A stretch of DNA of 33,385 bases from an uncultured Collinsella sp. (GCA_900541685.1 UQKM01000021.1:1-33385); one strand, 5' to 3'. Counted from the first letter of the stretch, positions 25,282-32,866 are shown. The notes: generated from the sequence alone by a model not told the origin. Program-made: numbers and translations.

Positions 25282-25727
25282 GTCCGCTCCTCAACTCGAC
25301 CGTATGGACACTGTAACCGCAAGACCATACAAGCCGCGCTATGAATAGAGCGACCTTGTGTTTGAGGTTGTCTTTTGGTACGCAAGCGGCAAGTTTTTGT
25401 ACAGCGAGGGCCGATTGTTATTAATCCCCCGACTAATCGGTCTTTAAGCAGGTAAATGAGCTTGTCAGCTTGTCCCATCCAAGCGGCAGTGTAACGCAAA
25501 TGAACAAGGTTCAGCCATGTCATTCAACTCGCCTAGCACCCGCTACCGTCTACGACCTTTTAGTGGCATTTTTGCATAGAATCTGGTATGGAATGAATCA
25601 AGCTGTTAGGCATCCGGCATTCGTCAAGCTTGCGGCAAGATTTTGGTCAAGCGGGCGGAGAGGGATAACAAAAAGGCCCCCAAAGCGGAGGCCTTAGGCA
25701 AGGCTATGTCGAGGTGCAGGATTCGCG
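25282..25727. other. 446-bp intergenic region upstream of the SARP regulator
   Basis: Between the minus-strand regulator and minus-strand nagB. Visible items: gapped inverted repeat GTATGG/CCATAC (about 25302-25330) close to the regulator start; a CCGATT...AATCGG hairpin (25411-25440) followed by TCTTTA; and the nagB terminator (25673-25695). A 75-codon frame on the plus strand (from 25470) lacks a ribosome site and typical codon use and is not called. Confidence 0.5.
25673..25695 (-). terminator. Terminator of nagB
   Basis: AAGGCC/GGCCTT stem extended by C-G pairs (one mismatch) around an AAAGC loop; on the minus strand it is followed by TTTTTGTT. It lies 33 bases past the nagB stop. Confidence 0.85.
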
Positions 25728-26456
25728 CTACTCGCAGAGCGAAAGGGCGGCCTCGTCGGCAACGACAACGCAGTTGGTGTGCAGCTGCAGGATCGAAGCC
25801 GGGCACGCGGGCGTAACCGGACCATAGCACATGTCATGCACGGCCTGAGCCTTGGCCTCGCCGTTGGCGACGACTAGGATCATGCGGGCATACATGATGG
25901 TCTGGGTACCCATGGTGTAGGCCTGACGGGGAACATCGTCGATGCTGTCGAACAGGCGGCTGTTGGCCTGAATGGTGCTCTCGGTGAGGTCGACGCAGTG
26001 CGTGCCCTTGGAGAAGTGGTCATCGGGCTCGTTGAAACCGATGTGGCCGTTGTTGCCAATGCCGAGCAGCTGCAGATCCGGGTAACCGGCGGCGGCGACG
26101 ATCTTGTCGTACTCAGAGCAGGCAGCGGCGGCGTCGGGGTTGGAACCGTCGGGCACATGCGTGTTGTTCAGGTCGATGTTGATGTGATCGAAGAAGTTCT
26201 CACGCATGAAGTAGTGATAGCTCTGGGGATCGTCGTGCGAAAGGCCGCGATACTCGTCCAGGTTGTAGGTGCTGACCTCGGCAAAGTCGACGTCGCCCTT
26301 CTCGTACCAAGCAGCGAGCTGCTTGTAGGCACCGATCGGGGTGGAGCCGGTGGCAAGACCCAGCACGCAATCGGGCTTGAGGATAACCTGCGCCGAGATG
26401 ATATTGGCGGCCTTGCGGCTCATATCCTCGTAGTCTTTAGCTTTAATGATCTTCAT
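25728..26456 (-). CDS. nagB: Glucosamine-6-phosphate deaminase
   Basis: A 242-residue enzyme converting glucosamine-6-phosphate to fructose-6-phosphate and ammonia, the entry of amino sugars into glycolysis. The ATG at 26456 follows AAAGGAC and gives MKIIKAKDYEDMSRKAA; the longer reading frame is unconserved. The phosphate loop GLATGSTPIGAY (33-44), catalytic Asp67 (YNLDEY) and His138 (GNNGHIGFNEP) are intact. The length matches the short Gram-positive NagB that lacks the E. coli allosteric C-terminal segment, so simple kinetics are expected. An EIIA gene and glmM lie upstream on the same strand; a hairpin in the 272-bp gap suggests nagB has its own promoter. No nagA is in the window. Confidence 0.95.
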   Translation of the reverse strand: MKIIKAKDYEDMSRKAANIISAQVILKPDCVLGLATGSTPIGAYKQLAAWYEKGDVDFAEVSTYNLDEYRGLSHDDPQSYHYFMRENFFDHINIDLNNTHVPDGSNPDAAAACSEYDKIVAAAGYPDLQLLGIGNNGHIGFNEPDDHFSKGTHCVDLTESTIQANSRLFDSIDDVPRQAYTMGTQTIMYARMILVVANGEAKAQAVHDMCYGPVTPACPASILQLHTNCVVVADEAALSLCE

Positions 26457-26656
26457 TACGCGTCCTTTCTCGTACAAGAGAGGCAAGGCTCCCCTTACAA
26501 GCACTTGCCCGCGGCCCGCGTCGGCCGCAACCAACGTGTGCGGCCACCAGGGCGAGGTCGCGTAATGTATGTGTCTCGTGTCTAGCCGCGTCGAGGCCCC
26601 TGCCCGTCCACGGTGACCCAAAGCCTTTTAGCTTCGGACAAATCCCATCTTGCCAC

Positions 26657-26686
26657 GGAGGGCGCCCTCTTTCAAGGGCGCCCTCC
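26657..26686 (-). terminator. Strong hairpin after the PTS EIIA gene
   Basis: Perfect 11-bp arms, GGAGGGCGCCC and GGGCGCCCTCC, around TCTTTCAA. It lies 43 bases past the EIIA stop on the minus strand. No U-tract follows, so intrinsic termination is only possible, not certain. Confidence 0.5.
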
Positions 26687-26728
26687 ATAAACGTGTTTGA
26701 ATTGTAGGCTAATGGCCACGTGCACTTG

Positions 26729-27226
26729 CTAGCGCTCGCGAGCAACGATGAGCTGGTCCATCTCTTCGACATGCGCACCAACGGAGCCCTTGATACTCGA
26801 GAACTCAACGGAGTTGCACACCAAGATGGGAACCGTCACATCGTAGCCCTCGGCAGCAATTGCCTCGCGATCGAACTCGATGAGCACGTCACCCTTATGG
26901 ACGACATCGCCCACCTGTGCATGCACGCTAAAATGCTTGCCCTCAAGCTGAACAGTGTCCAAACCAACGTGGATGAGCACGTCTAGGCCATCGACCGTGT
27001 TGAGCGCAACGGCGTGACCCGTGGGAAAAATGGCCTCGACCTTGGCGTCTGCCGGCGCAATCACACGCGTGCCGGTAGGCTGAATCGCCACGCCCTGGCC
27101 CAAAAGGCCGGTGGCAAATGTCTGGTCATTGACCTCGGACAACGGAATGACGTCGCCCGAGATGGGAGCATCCAGCGTAAGAACTCGTCCACGCATACCA
27201 AAAGACCTTAGGACTTTAGTGAACAT
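26729..27226 (-). CDS. PTS glucose-family EIIA component
   Basis: A 165-residue soluble EIIA of the glucose/GlcNAc superfamily (crr-like), passing phosphate from HPr to a membrane EIIBC. The ATG at 27226 follows a G-rich GAGGGGG; the reading frame could be extended seven codons but without reason. The two active-site His are His71 (FPTGHAVAL) and His86 (VLIHVGLDTV), the latter being the phosphorylated residue; the segment LEGKHFSVHAQVGDVV follows as in the family. It is free-standing; the cognate EIIBC is elsewhere. Located between glmM and nagB, it may serve GlcNAc or glucosamine uptake, an inference from context. The gap to glmM is 71 bases. Confidence 0.93.
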   Translation of the reverse strand: MFTKVLRSFGMRGRVLTLDAPISGDVIPLSEVNDQTFATGLLGQGVAIQPTGTRVIAPADAKVEAIFPTGHAVALNTVDGLDVLIHVGLDTVQLEGKHFSVHAQVGDVVHKGDVLIEFDREAIAAEGYDVTVPILVCNSVEFSSIKGSVGAHVEEMDQLIVARER

Positions 27227-27297
27227 GCTCCCCCTCGGACATACCAATCAATCAAAATAGCTTTAACAGTTTACCACTTGGCACCCGTTTTTGACCA

Positions 27298-28635
27298 TTA
27301 GGGAAGTTCGCGCTTGACAACCTCGACGATGTCGTCGACAACACGCTGAGTGAGCTCGTGCGTCTCCGCCTCGGCCATAACACGGACCAGCGGCTCGGTA
27401 CCGCTCGGGCGCACCAGAATGCGGCCGCGGCCGTCAAGCTCCTTCTCGGCGGCAGCGACGGCGTCCCAAATGGGCTGGCAATCGTCCAGGCCGGCCTTGT
27501 TGTCGGAATGCACGTTGACGAGGACCTGCGGGTACTTCTTCATGATGCCGGCAAGATCAGTGAGGGTACGACCGGTGCGCTTGAGCACGGCCAGCAGCTG
27601 CAGAGCCGTCACCAGGCCGTCACCGGTGGTGTTGTGCTCCAGGAAGATGATGTGGCCGGACTGTTCGCCGCCGATGACGGCGCCATCCGCGAGCATGCGC
27701 TCCAAAACGTAGCGGTCACCCACGGCGGTCTGAACCATCTCGAAGCCCTGCTCCTTCATAGCGATGGAGAAGCCAAGGTTGCACATGACGGTCGAGACGA
27801 TCTCGGAGTTGGCGAGCTTGCCGCGGGCGGCGAGGTCAGAACCGCAGATAGCCAGGATGTAGTCACCGTCGATCTCATTGCCCTCGCCGTCGACGAACAG
27901 CACGCGGTCGGCGTCGCCGTCGTGGGCCAGGCCGATATCGGCGTGGGTGCGCAGCACGAGCTCGCGCAGGGGCTCAAGGTGAGTGGAGCCGCACTCAACG
28001 TTAATGTCGGTGCCGCAGTAATCGGTGTTGATGGCATGGACCGTGGCGCCCAGGCGCTGCAGCGCAGCGGGCGTGGTCTGGCAGGAAGCACCGTGGCCGC
28101 AGTCGACGGCAACAACCAGGCCATCGAGCTTAAGGCCGTCGAGCGTGCTGATGGCATGATCGACATAGGCCTTGCGGGCGTCTTTCATCTTGATGATGTG
28201 ACCCACACCGGCGCCGGTCGGCAGCGTGTCGGCAGCCATGGCCTCCTCGGACATGACCCAGGCGCTGATCTCTTCCTCGACAGCATCGGGAAGCTTCATG
28301 CCCTTGCGGCTAAAGAACTTGATGCCGTTGAACTCCGGCGGATTATGCGAAGCGGAGATGACGATGCCGCCGTCGAGCTCGTTTTGGACGGTGAGCAGCG
28401 CCACGGCCGGCGTAGGGATAACGCCGCAGCAATGCGGACGGCCGCCCTCTGCCATAATGCCAGCGGTCAGAGCACTCTCGAGCATGGTACCCGAAAGGCG
28501 CGTGTCGCGGCCGATGCAGATGTCCGGGCCAAGGAACTTGGTCGCCGCGCGGCCCAGGCGAAACGCGAGGTCGCACGAGAGGTCGGCATTGGCGACGCCA
28601 CGGACGCCGTCGGTACCGAAGATGTTCTGGGGCAT
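27298..28635 (-). CDS. glmM: Phosphoglucosamine mutase
   Basis: A 445-residue enzyme of the alpha-D-phosphohexomutase superfamily, full length, interconverting glucosamine-6-phosphate and glucosamine-1-phosphate on the way to UDP-GlcNAc for peptidoglycan. The catalytic phosphoserine is Ser96 in ISASHNPPEFNGIK; the Mg loop is DGDADR (239-244); the sugar-binding loop GEQSGH is at 323-328 and the phosphate-binding RPSGTEPLVRV at 409-419. The N terminus MPQNIFGTDGVRGVAN is typical. AAGGAG precedes the ATG. It lies downstream of rplM-rpsI but is separated by a strong terminator, so it has its own promoter in that 123-bp gap. It is upstream of EIIA and nagB, which act on the same metabolite. Confidence 0.97.
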   Translation of the reverse strand: MPQNIFGTDGVRGVANADLSCDLAFRLGRAATKFLGPDICIGRDTRLSGTMLESALTAGIMAEGGRPHCCGVIPTPAVALLTVQNELDGGIVISASHNPPEFNGIKFFSRKGMKLPDAVEEEISAWVMSEEAMAADTLPTGAGVGHIIKMKDARKAYVDHAISTLDGLKLDGLVVAVDCGHGASCQTTPAALQRLGATVHAINTDYCGTDINVECGSTHLEPLRELVLRTHADIGLAHDGDADRVLFVDGEGNEIDGDYILAICGSDLAARGKLANSEIVSTVMCNLGFSIAMKEQGFEMVQTAVGDRYVLERMLADGAVIGGEQSGHIIFLEHNTTGDGLVTALQLLAVLKRTGRTLTDLAGIMKKYPQVLVNVHSDNKAGLDDCQPIWDAVAAAEKELDGRGRILVRPSGTEPLVRVMAEAETHELTQRVVDDIVEVVKRELP

Positions 28636-28692
28636 AGGATCGCTCCTTCCCTAGCAGGCGATATACAACCGCCCACCCTAGTCGAAAAAGAA

Positions 28693-28728
28693 AAGCGGGA
28701 CCCGCCGAGGAATCGGCAGGCCCCGCTT
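28693..28728 (-). terminator. Terminator of the rplM-rpsI operon
   Basis: Sixteen-base arms (AAGCGGGACCCGCCGA and TCGGCAGGCCCCGCTT, 14 pairs) around GGAA, followed on the minus strand by TTCTTTTTC. Confidence 0.92.
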
Positions 28729-28758
28729 GTACATTGTATCTCGAAAGGAGATAAAACC

Positions 28759-29154
<396 letters not shown>

Positions 29155-29156
29155 CT

Positions 29157-29600
29157 TTAAGCCTCCAGCTCAATCTTCGTGGGGTTCTGGGCAGCATGCG
29201 GATGCTCGGCACCAGCGTAGACCTTAAGCTTGGTCATCTGGGCACGGCCGAGGGTGGTCTTGGGCAGCATACCGCGAACGGCGCGCTCGATGACCTTCTC
29301 CGGGTGCTTCTCCATAGCCTGGCGGAAGCTCTCGGCCTTGAGGCCGCCGTTGTAGCCGCTGTGGCGATAATAGGTCTTCGTGTCGGCCTTGTTACCGGTA
29401 AGCTGGACCTTATCGGCGTTGATGACGACAACGAAGTCGCCGCAGTCGCTGTTGGGCGTGAACTGGGGCTTGTTCTTACCGCGCAGGATCATTGCGATCT
29501 GGGTGGCAAGACGGCCCAGGACAGCACCATCGGCGTCGACGAGAACCCAGTTGCGCTGGACCTCGCCCTGCTTGGCGTAGTGAGTCGATTTCGAAATCAC
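29157..29600 (-). CDS. rplM: 50S ribosomal protein L13 (uL13)
   Basis: A 147-residue large-subunit protein. It starts with GTG at 29600 after GGAGGAG and a five-base spacer. Family motifs: WVLVDADGAVLGRLATQIA (18-36), LRGKNKPQFTPNSDCGDFVVVINA, the TYYRHSGYNGGLK loop and RAVRGMLPKTTLGRAQMTKLKVYAG. It is first in the rplM-rpsI operon, with a near-consensus promoter (TTGACT, 16 bp, TAATAT) about 65 bases upstream. The leader contains a small stem (GTTAC...CAGAG/CTCTG...TAAC) that may take part in ribosomal-protein feedback, though this is speculative. Confidence 0.98.
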   Translation of the reverse strand: MISKSTHYAKQGEVQRNWVLVDADGAVLGRLATQIAMILRGKNKPQFTPNSDCGDFVVVINADKVQLTGNKADTKTYYRHSGYNGGLKAESFRQAMEKHPEKVIERAVRGMLPKTTLGRAQMTKLKVYAGAEHPHAAQNPTKIELEA

Positions 29601-29666
29601 TTAGACTCCTCCATGTACAGTACGTGTTGTTACAGAGATTCACGGGGCTCTGCAAGTAACCCGTCC

Positions 29667-29694
29667 ATATTACCCCGCTCGCCGTACGAGTCAA
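29667..29694 (-). promoter_or_regulatory. rplM-rpsI promoter
   Basis: On the minus strand, -35 TTGACT (29689-29694) and -10 TAATAT (29667-29672) are 16 bp apart, the best sigma-70-type match seen in the window, 67 bases before the GTG start of rplM. Confidence 0.85.
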
Positions 29695-29757
29695 CAGGTA
29701 TTTTGGCTCCGACCAGAGTTTCTGCACATGTCATCCACGAGCCGTGATGTCGCAGCG

Positions 29758-30636
29758 TTAACGCTCGACAAACGCCTCGATATCTCCCAGCAAGCGCTTT
29801 GCCTCCTGACGGCCCTGGATATACAGGTCCAAAAGCTTTGCCGGATCGTGCTCGACATGGCCGACCTCGACCGGCTTTTGCGGAGCAATGACCAGCGCGC
29901 GGCCCTCGCGCTCATACTTCCACAGGTGCATGCGCTGGAGGTCATAGCGGTCGTGGCGCGTCTCGATAGCCTCGAGCAGATAGGGGTAGTCGACATAGCG
30001 GGCGCGCGCGGCAGGCATAAACTCGTAGGGCTTTTTCTCGTACGAGCGGTCCTGCGTGACAATGACAACCGCGCGATCGAAGCCCGCCTCCTCCAGCACG
30101 TGCTCGATGGGGACCGAATCGGCTACGCCGCCGTCGACGTATTTGTGCCCGTCGATCTCGACCGGCGGCGTCACCAGCGGCAGCGACGTCGAGGCACGCA
30201 CGGCATCGAGGTCGAGCACGGCGCTTTTGACCGGCAGGTAGGCAGCGGTTCCAAACAGCATGTCCGTCGCGACGGCGTACATCTCGATAGGGCTGGCGTC
30301 GAACGTCTCGTTATCAAAGGGATCCAGGCGGTCCTGGATATCGTTGAAGATAAAGTCGTAACCCACGATGGAGCCCGTGGATGCGAAGGATGCGGCACCC
30401 ATGTAGCGGTTGTCATTGCAGAAGGTCAGGTTGATGCGATTGACGCGACCGATCTGGTGCGACTTGTAGTTGACGCCGTTGAGCGCACCGGCCGAAACGC
30501 CGTACACCGCCGGAATTTCGACACCGGCCTCCATGAGAACGTCGAGCACGCCGGCGGTAAACTGCCCACGAAAACTGCCACCCTCCAAGACGAGCGCGAC
30601 CTTGCCGGCGTTCTTTGCCTTATCTTCTGCAGTCAT
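29758..30636 (-). CDS. Patatin-like phospholipase
   Basis: A 292-residue cytoplasmic lipid acyl hydrolase of the patatin family (YjjU/RssA-like bacterial branch). The oxyanion loop is LVLEGGSFRGQFTAG (15-29), the nucleophile is Ser48 in GVSAG (46-50), and the catalytic Asp is Asp168 in YVDGGVADSVPI (167-178), forming the Ser-Asp dyad. No signal peptide or membrane span is visible. The ATG follows AGGAGG at five bases. The C-terminal part (about 190-292), with YVDYPYLLEAIETRHDRYD, resembles the DUF6363-like tail found in many of these bacterial proteins. Substrate is unknown, probably membrane phospholipid or lysophospholipid. Its transcription start must lie in the repeat-rich spacer upstream. 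Confidence 0.93.
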   Translation of the reverse strand: MTAEDKAKNAGKVALVLEGGSFRGQFTAGVLDVLMEAGVEIPAVYGVSAGALNGVNYKSHQIGRVNRINLTFCNDNRYMGAASFASTGSIVGYDFIFNDIQDRLDPFDNETFDASPIEMYAVATDMLFGTAAYLPVKSAVLDLDAVRASTSLPLVTPPVEIDGHKYVDGGVADSVPIEHVLEEAGFDRAVVIVTQDRSYEKKPYEFMPAARARYVDYPYLLEAIETRHDRYDLQRMHLWKYEREGRALVIAPQKPVEVGHVEHDPAKLLDLYIQGRQEAKRLLGDIEAFVER

Positions 30637-30725
30637 ATTGACCTCCTGCGATTGCGTTTTGGCTTTCTTCTACCCAGTTTTGGGATGGAGGGCGCATGGG
30701 TTTTGGAGTTGAGGGGGCGGCTGGC

Positions 30726-30949
30726 GGAAAGCACGTCCCGTTCTGAGGGGCGATTCCGGGATGCGCTTTCCGCCTGGGTTGCCATGGGGAAAGCATGTCC
30801 CACTCTACGGCTCGATTCCGGGTCGCAGCTTCCACTTGAGGCGTCATCCGGAAAATGTATCCCATTCCGAGCTTAGATTCCGGGATGCGGTTTCCGCCTG
30901 GGCAGTCATTGGGAAAACGCGTCCCACTCTGTGTCACTGAGGCGTTTTC
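30726..30949. repeat. Tandem array of 62-bp hairpin units (3 complete, 1 partial)
   Basis: Units start at 30726, 30788, 30850 and 30912, an exact 62-base step. Each starts GGAAA followed by a variable five bases and TCCC, and the first three contain GATTCCGGG near the middle. In units 1 and 3, the opening GGAAA...TCCC pairs with GGGATGC..TTTCC of the same unit, giving a 14-base stem. Differences between these units (GCACG versus ATGTA in the left arm) mostly keep pairing via G-U changes. Unit 2 has lost part of the stem. Unit 4 is cut short and forms GAAAACGC/GCGTTTTC (30913-30920, 30942-30949). Confidence 0.8.
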
Positions 30950-30950
30950 T

Positions 30951-31203
30951 TTACGCCCGCGCCCTGCATAGAGTTCGATTCTCCGCGGTACGGGGGATCC
31001 GTTGATGCTGGGCGAGGCCAGCTGAAATTCGATAAACATCGCATCTATATTGGGCTGAGGCTTTGCGCGAAGAATCCGCGTATTTGCTTCGCAAATACGC
31101 ACCGGCTTCGGCCGGCTGCCGCCGCCCTCGCCCGCGGGCTACAAACGCTTCGCGTTTGCTTAACGCCCGCGCCCTGCACAGAGTTCGATTCTCCGCGGTA
31201 CGG
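30951..31203 (+). repeat. Pair of 43-bp direct repeats flanking 167 bp
   Basis: Copies at 30951-30993 and 31161-31203 match at 41 of 43 positions (ACGCCCGCGCCCTGCA block, then GAGTTCGATTCTCCGCG and GTACGG). The 17-base GAGTTCGATTCTCCGCG is identical to the T-arm/acceptor part of the nearby tmRNA but lies in the opposite orientation to that gene. Confidence 0.8.
31078..31158. repeat. Three consecutive TTC(G)-loop hairpins
   Basis: GCGTATTTGC-TTC-GCAAATACGC (31078-31100), CCGGC-TTCG-GCCGG (31102-31115) and CAAACGC-TTC-GCGTTTG (31142-31158). All three have perfect stems and centre on a TTCG tetranucleotide, which forms exceptionally stable RNA loops. They lie between the 43-bp repeats. Confidence 0.75.
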
Positions 31204-31213
31204 ACTAGAAATA

Positions 31214-31243
31214 AAAAGACAGGTAGATACGAATATCTACCTG
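31214..31243 (-). terminator. Terminator of ssrA
   Basis: A perfect 10-bp stem CAGGTAGATA/TATCTACCTG around CGAA, followed on the minus strand by TCTTTTTAT. It lies 12 bases past the tmRNA 3' end. Confidence 0.93.
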
Positions 31244-31254
31244 CCTGTTACTTA

Positions 31255-31618
31255 TGGTGGAGGCGCGGAGAATCGAACTCCGGTCCACGAAAGCCCCCTG
31301 ATTGGCATCTCCAAGCTCAGTCGCTGGTTTAGTCTCGGACGCCTTGCGCGCAGCGACACGCTCGCGACGTCCTAACCGGTTCGGTCTTAGCCCGCGCCAT
31401 ACCGATTACGTGCGCAGGAGCATTCCCCTAAGATGACGTCGCGCCGGTGTCGGGGAAATCACCGGGTTGACGCGCCGCTATAAATTAAGCAGCGAGAGCC
31501 ATAGGCTCAAAAGAAGAGTTGTTGTCAATTCAATTTGACGGTACCCCTGTTTAACGAGGCGAGGAGACCTCGGCTTGCTTCCTCTCTCAGAGCTATCGTG
31601 TCGAAACCAGTCGCCCCC
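31255..31618 (-). ncRNA. ssrA: Transfer-messenger RNA (tmRNA)
   Basis: A one-piece tmRNA of 364 nt, the RNA that, with SmpB, rescues ribosomes stalled on broken mRNAs and tags their products for degradation. The 5' end GGGGGCGACTGGTTTCGAC and the 3' end GAGTTCGATTCTCCGCGCCTCC-A-CCA form the tRNA-like domain; the acceptor GGGGGCG pairs with CGCCTCC (one G-U), and CCA is encoded. A T arm CGGAG/CTCCG encloses TTCGATT. The internal reading frame encodes DNNSSFEPMALAA then TAA, ending in the usual hydrophobic ALAA degron. Pseudoknot-like complementary runs (ACCGG, CGCGC) follow the tag. It is not the permuted two-piece form. A terminator follows; the promoter is not clear. Confidence 0.97.
31485..31526 (-). 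other. tmRNA tag reading frame
   Basis: Resume codon GAC at 31526-31524, then 13 codons giving DNNSSFEPMALAA, and stop TAA at 31487-31485. With the charged alanine, the tag would be A-DNNSSFEPMALAA, a substrate for ClpXP-type proteases. Confidence 0.9.
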
Positions 31619-31641
31619 GAATGTCGGGAAAGTCTGGATGG

Positions 31642-31665
31642 TATCGGGCCTGCAAACACCCGATA
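31642..31665. repeat. Inverted repeat just upstream of ssrA
   Basis: TATCGGG (31642-31648) and CCCGATA (31659-31665) around CCTGCAAACA, 24 bases before the tmRNA 5' end. It overlaps where the ssrA promoter should be and could be an operator or a terminator of a plus-strand transcript. Confidence 0.45.
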
Positions 31666-31857
31666 ACCGTCGACTTTTCAAGGAACATACGGGGCGAGCC
31701 CCGCTTGTGGAGTGTTATCTTACCACGTTCTGAAAGCGGACAGCTGTACTATGCACGAGCTGTGAAGACCCCAATGTGCGCCGCACTTCGCACTTTTGTT
31801 ACCGATCGCGTCACGTATATTTTCGCCAAGCACAATTGACCCGTCGAAAGGACCGTT

Positions 31858-32292
31858 ATGGATACCAAGCAGCAACTCGTCGATGCCCTCGCAGGCCTGG
31901 GCTCAACCATTACCGAAGCTATGGATGTCATCGAGGGCTTTGTCCCCTGCGGACATCCCGCCCTCACGGTATCGAACGCACTCGTCGCGCTGGACGTTGA
32001 CGATGATGCAGCTCTCGCCCAGCAGCTTGAGACCGTCGAGGGCTTTATCGACCACGTGAGTGAGAACCGCGGCGTGGCCGCCTACCACGGTATCGAGGTC
32101 GAGCTCGCGGGTCCCAAGGCCGATCTGTTCGCAGCAATCCGCGAGGTAGGCGCCCTTATGCAGACCGCAGGCGTCAAGAACACCCAGGTCAACGAGTGGG
32201 TCTACCGCAGTCTGGCAGCACTCGACAGCTCCGACGAAAAGGCAGCCGAGCAGCTCGCAGAAAGTCCCGCCATCAAGGCCGAGCTTTTGTAA
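31858..32292 (+). CDS. Small acidic helical protein of unknown function
   Basis: A 144-residue protein that I do not recognise. The ATG follows AAAGGA at seven bases, and codon use is typical of the window. It is acidic, rich in Ala, Leu and Glu, and appears almost entirely helical, with three helix-rich segments: residues 3-25 (QQLVDALAGLGSTITEAMDV), 50-72 and 85-140. A single Cys (Cys31, FVPCGHP) lies in a short loop. There is no signal peptide, membrane span or catalytic motif. It stands alone between ssrA (divergent) and the toxin-antitoxin pair (convergent), with a shared hairpin terminator after it. It could be a regulatory or adaptor protein; nothing in the context fixes a role. Confidence 0.75.
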   Translation: MDTKQQLVDALAGLGSTITEAMDVIEGFVPCGHPALTVSNALVALDVDDDAALAQQLETVEGFIDHVSENRGVAAYHGIEVELAGPKADLFAAIREVGALMQTAGVKNTQVNEWVYRSLAALDSSDEKAAEQLAESPAIKAELL

Positions 32293-32301
32293 ATAGCAGA
32301 C

Positions 32302-32338
32302 GCGGGCCCCTTGGCGCATCGTCGTCCAAGAGGCCCGC
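32302..32338. terminator. Hairpin between convergent genes
   Basis: GCGGGCCCCTTGG pairs with CCAAGAGGCCCGC (one mismatch) around an 11-base loop. It lies 10 bases after the plus-strand gene and 13 bases past the toxin stop, so it could end both transcripts, though neither side has a strong U-tract. Confidence 0.65.
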
Positions 32339-32350
32339 AAACAGTTCGCG

Positions 32351-32866
32351 TCAACCGATTGCCGCGCCGCCGCATTCGGCCAAGGCAAGAATCGGCATCA
32401 TTTGACGAGGTGTCTTTGCTGCAAGATCGGCATGTTCGAGCAGTTTTCGATCGTTGGTCACCAAGTAATCGACCTGGGCGCGTTTGCATGCGGCGAGTAC
32501 CAAGTTGTCCTCGTAATCGCGATGGAGCGCTAAGTATTTGTCGGCCAGCCAAAGGTCCGACGCATCTGCACCCACGGCCGTGGCGTTTTCGGTCATGTTC
32601 CGAACAAACGCCAGCGCCGCATCGCCAATCGCGCGGGCAGAAGCCTCGCCGAGCGCTCCCCCGCTGGCAAGAACGCTGCGCTTCAGTTCGTGCTGTACAA
32701 CATACAGTACGTCCTTGGCGATATGCACCGGAAAGAACAGCAATGCCCCCGCCTCCGTCGCCTGCCCAATAAACGCGCGTGCGGCAAGCGACTCGGCATG
32801 GTCGGCGCAAAACGAATCAACCCATACGTTGGCATCCACCATTATTTTGAGGGGAGCCCCGCTCAC
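32351..32866 (-). CDS. PIN-domain toxin (VapC-like ribonuclease)
   Basis: A 171-residue PIN-domain protein, probably the toxin of a type II toxin-antitoxin system that cleaves RNA. The GTG at 32866 overlaps the antitoxin stop (GTGA), and an in-frame ATG eight codons on (giving MVDANVWVDSF) is a possible alternative. Acidic PIN residues are visible at Asp11 (MVDANVWVD), Asp120 (YEDNLVLAAC) and Asp139 (YLVTNDRK), with Glu60 a candidate for the fourth. The protein is longer than typical VapC (about 130) owing to a helical insertion (about 60-100). The pairing with a RelB/DinJ-like rather than VapB-like antitoxin is noted. No other TA genes are nearby. Confidence 0.85.
   Translation of the reverse strand: MSGAPLKIMVDANVWVDSFCADHAESLAARAFIGQATEAGALLFFPVHIAKDVLYVVQHELKRSVLASGGALGEASARAIGDAALAFVRNMTENATAVGADASDLWLADKYLALHRDYEDNLVLAACKRAQVDYLVTNDRKLLEHADLAAKTPRQMMPILALAECGGAAIG

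Larger units (their letters stand above)
30637..31254. other. 618-bp repeat-rich, gene-free spacer
   Basis: Between the patatin gene and ssrA, both on the minus strand. It holds a tandem array of 62-bp hairpin units (30726-30949), a 43-bp direct repeat pair (30951-30993 and 31161-31203), three TTC(G)-loop hairpins (31078-31158) and the ssrA terminator. A 160-codon minus-strand frame across the array is rejected because the repeat period is not a multiple of three and no coding bias is seen. Confidence 0.7.

Noticed and set aside
25470..25697. 75-codon plus-strand frame upstream of nagB's terminator
   Set aside because: No ribosome site, runs through the nagB terminator hairpin, and lacks coding bias.
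30726..30949. CRISPR array
   Set aside because: Units are contiguous and diverged with no unique spacers between identical repeats, and no cas genes are in the window.
30620..31102. 160-codon minus-strand protein across the 62-bp array
   Set aside because: The 62-bp period shifts frame in every unit, there is no ribosome site and the composition is non-coding; the frame is open by chance.
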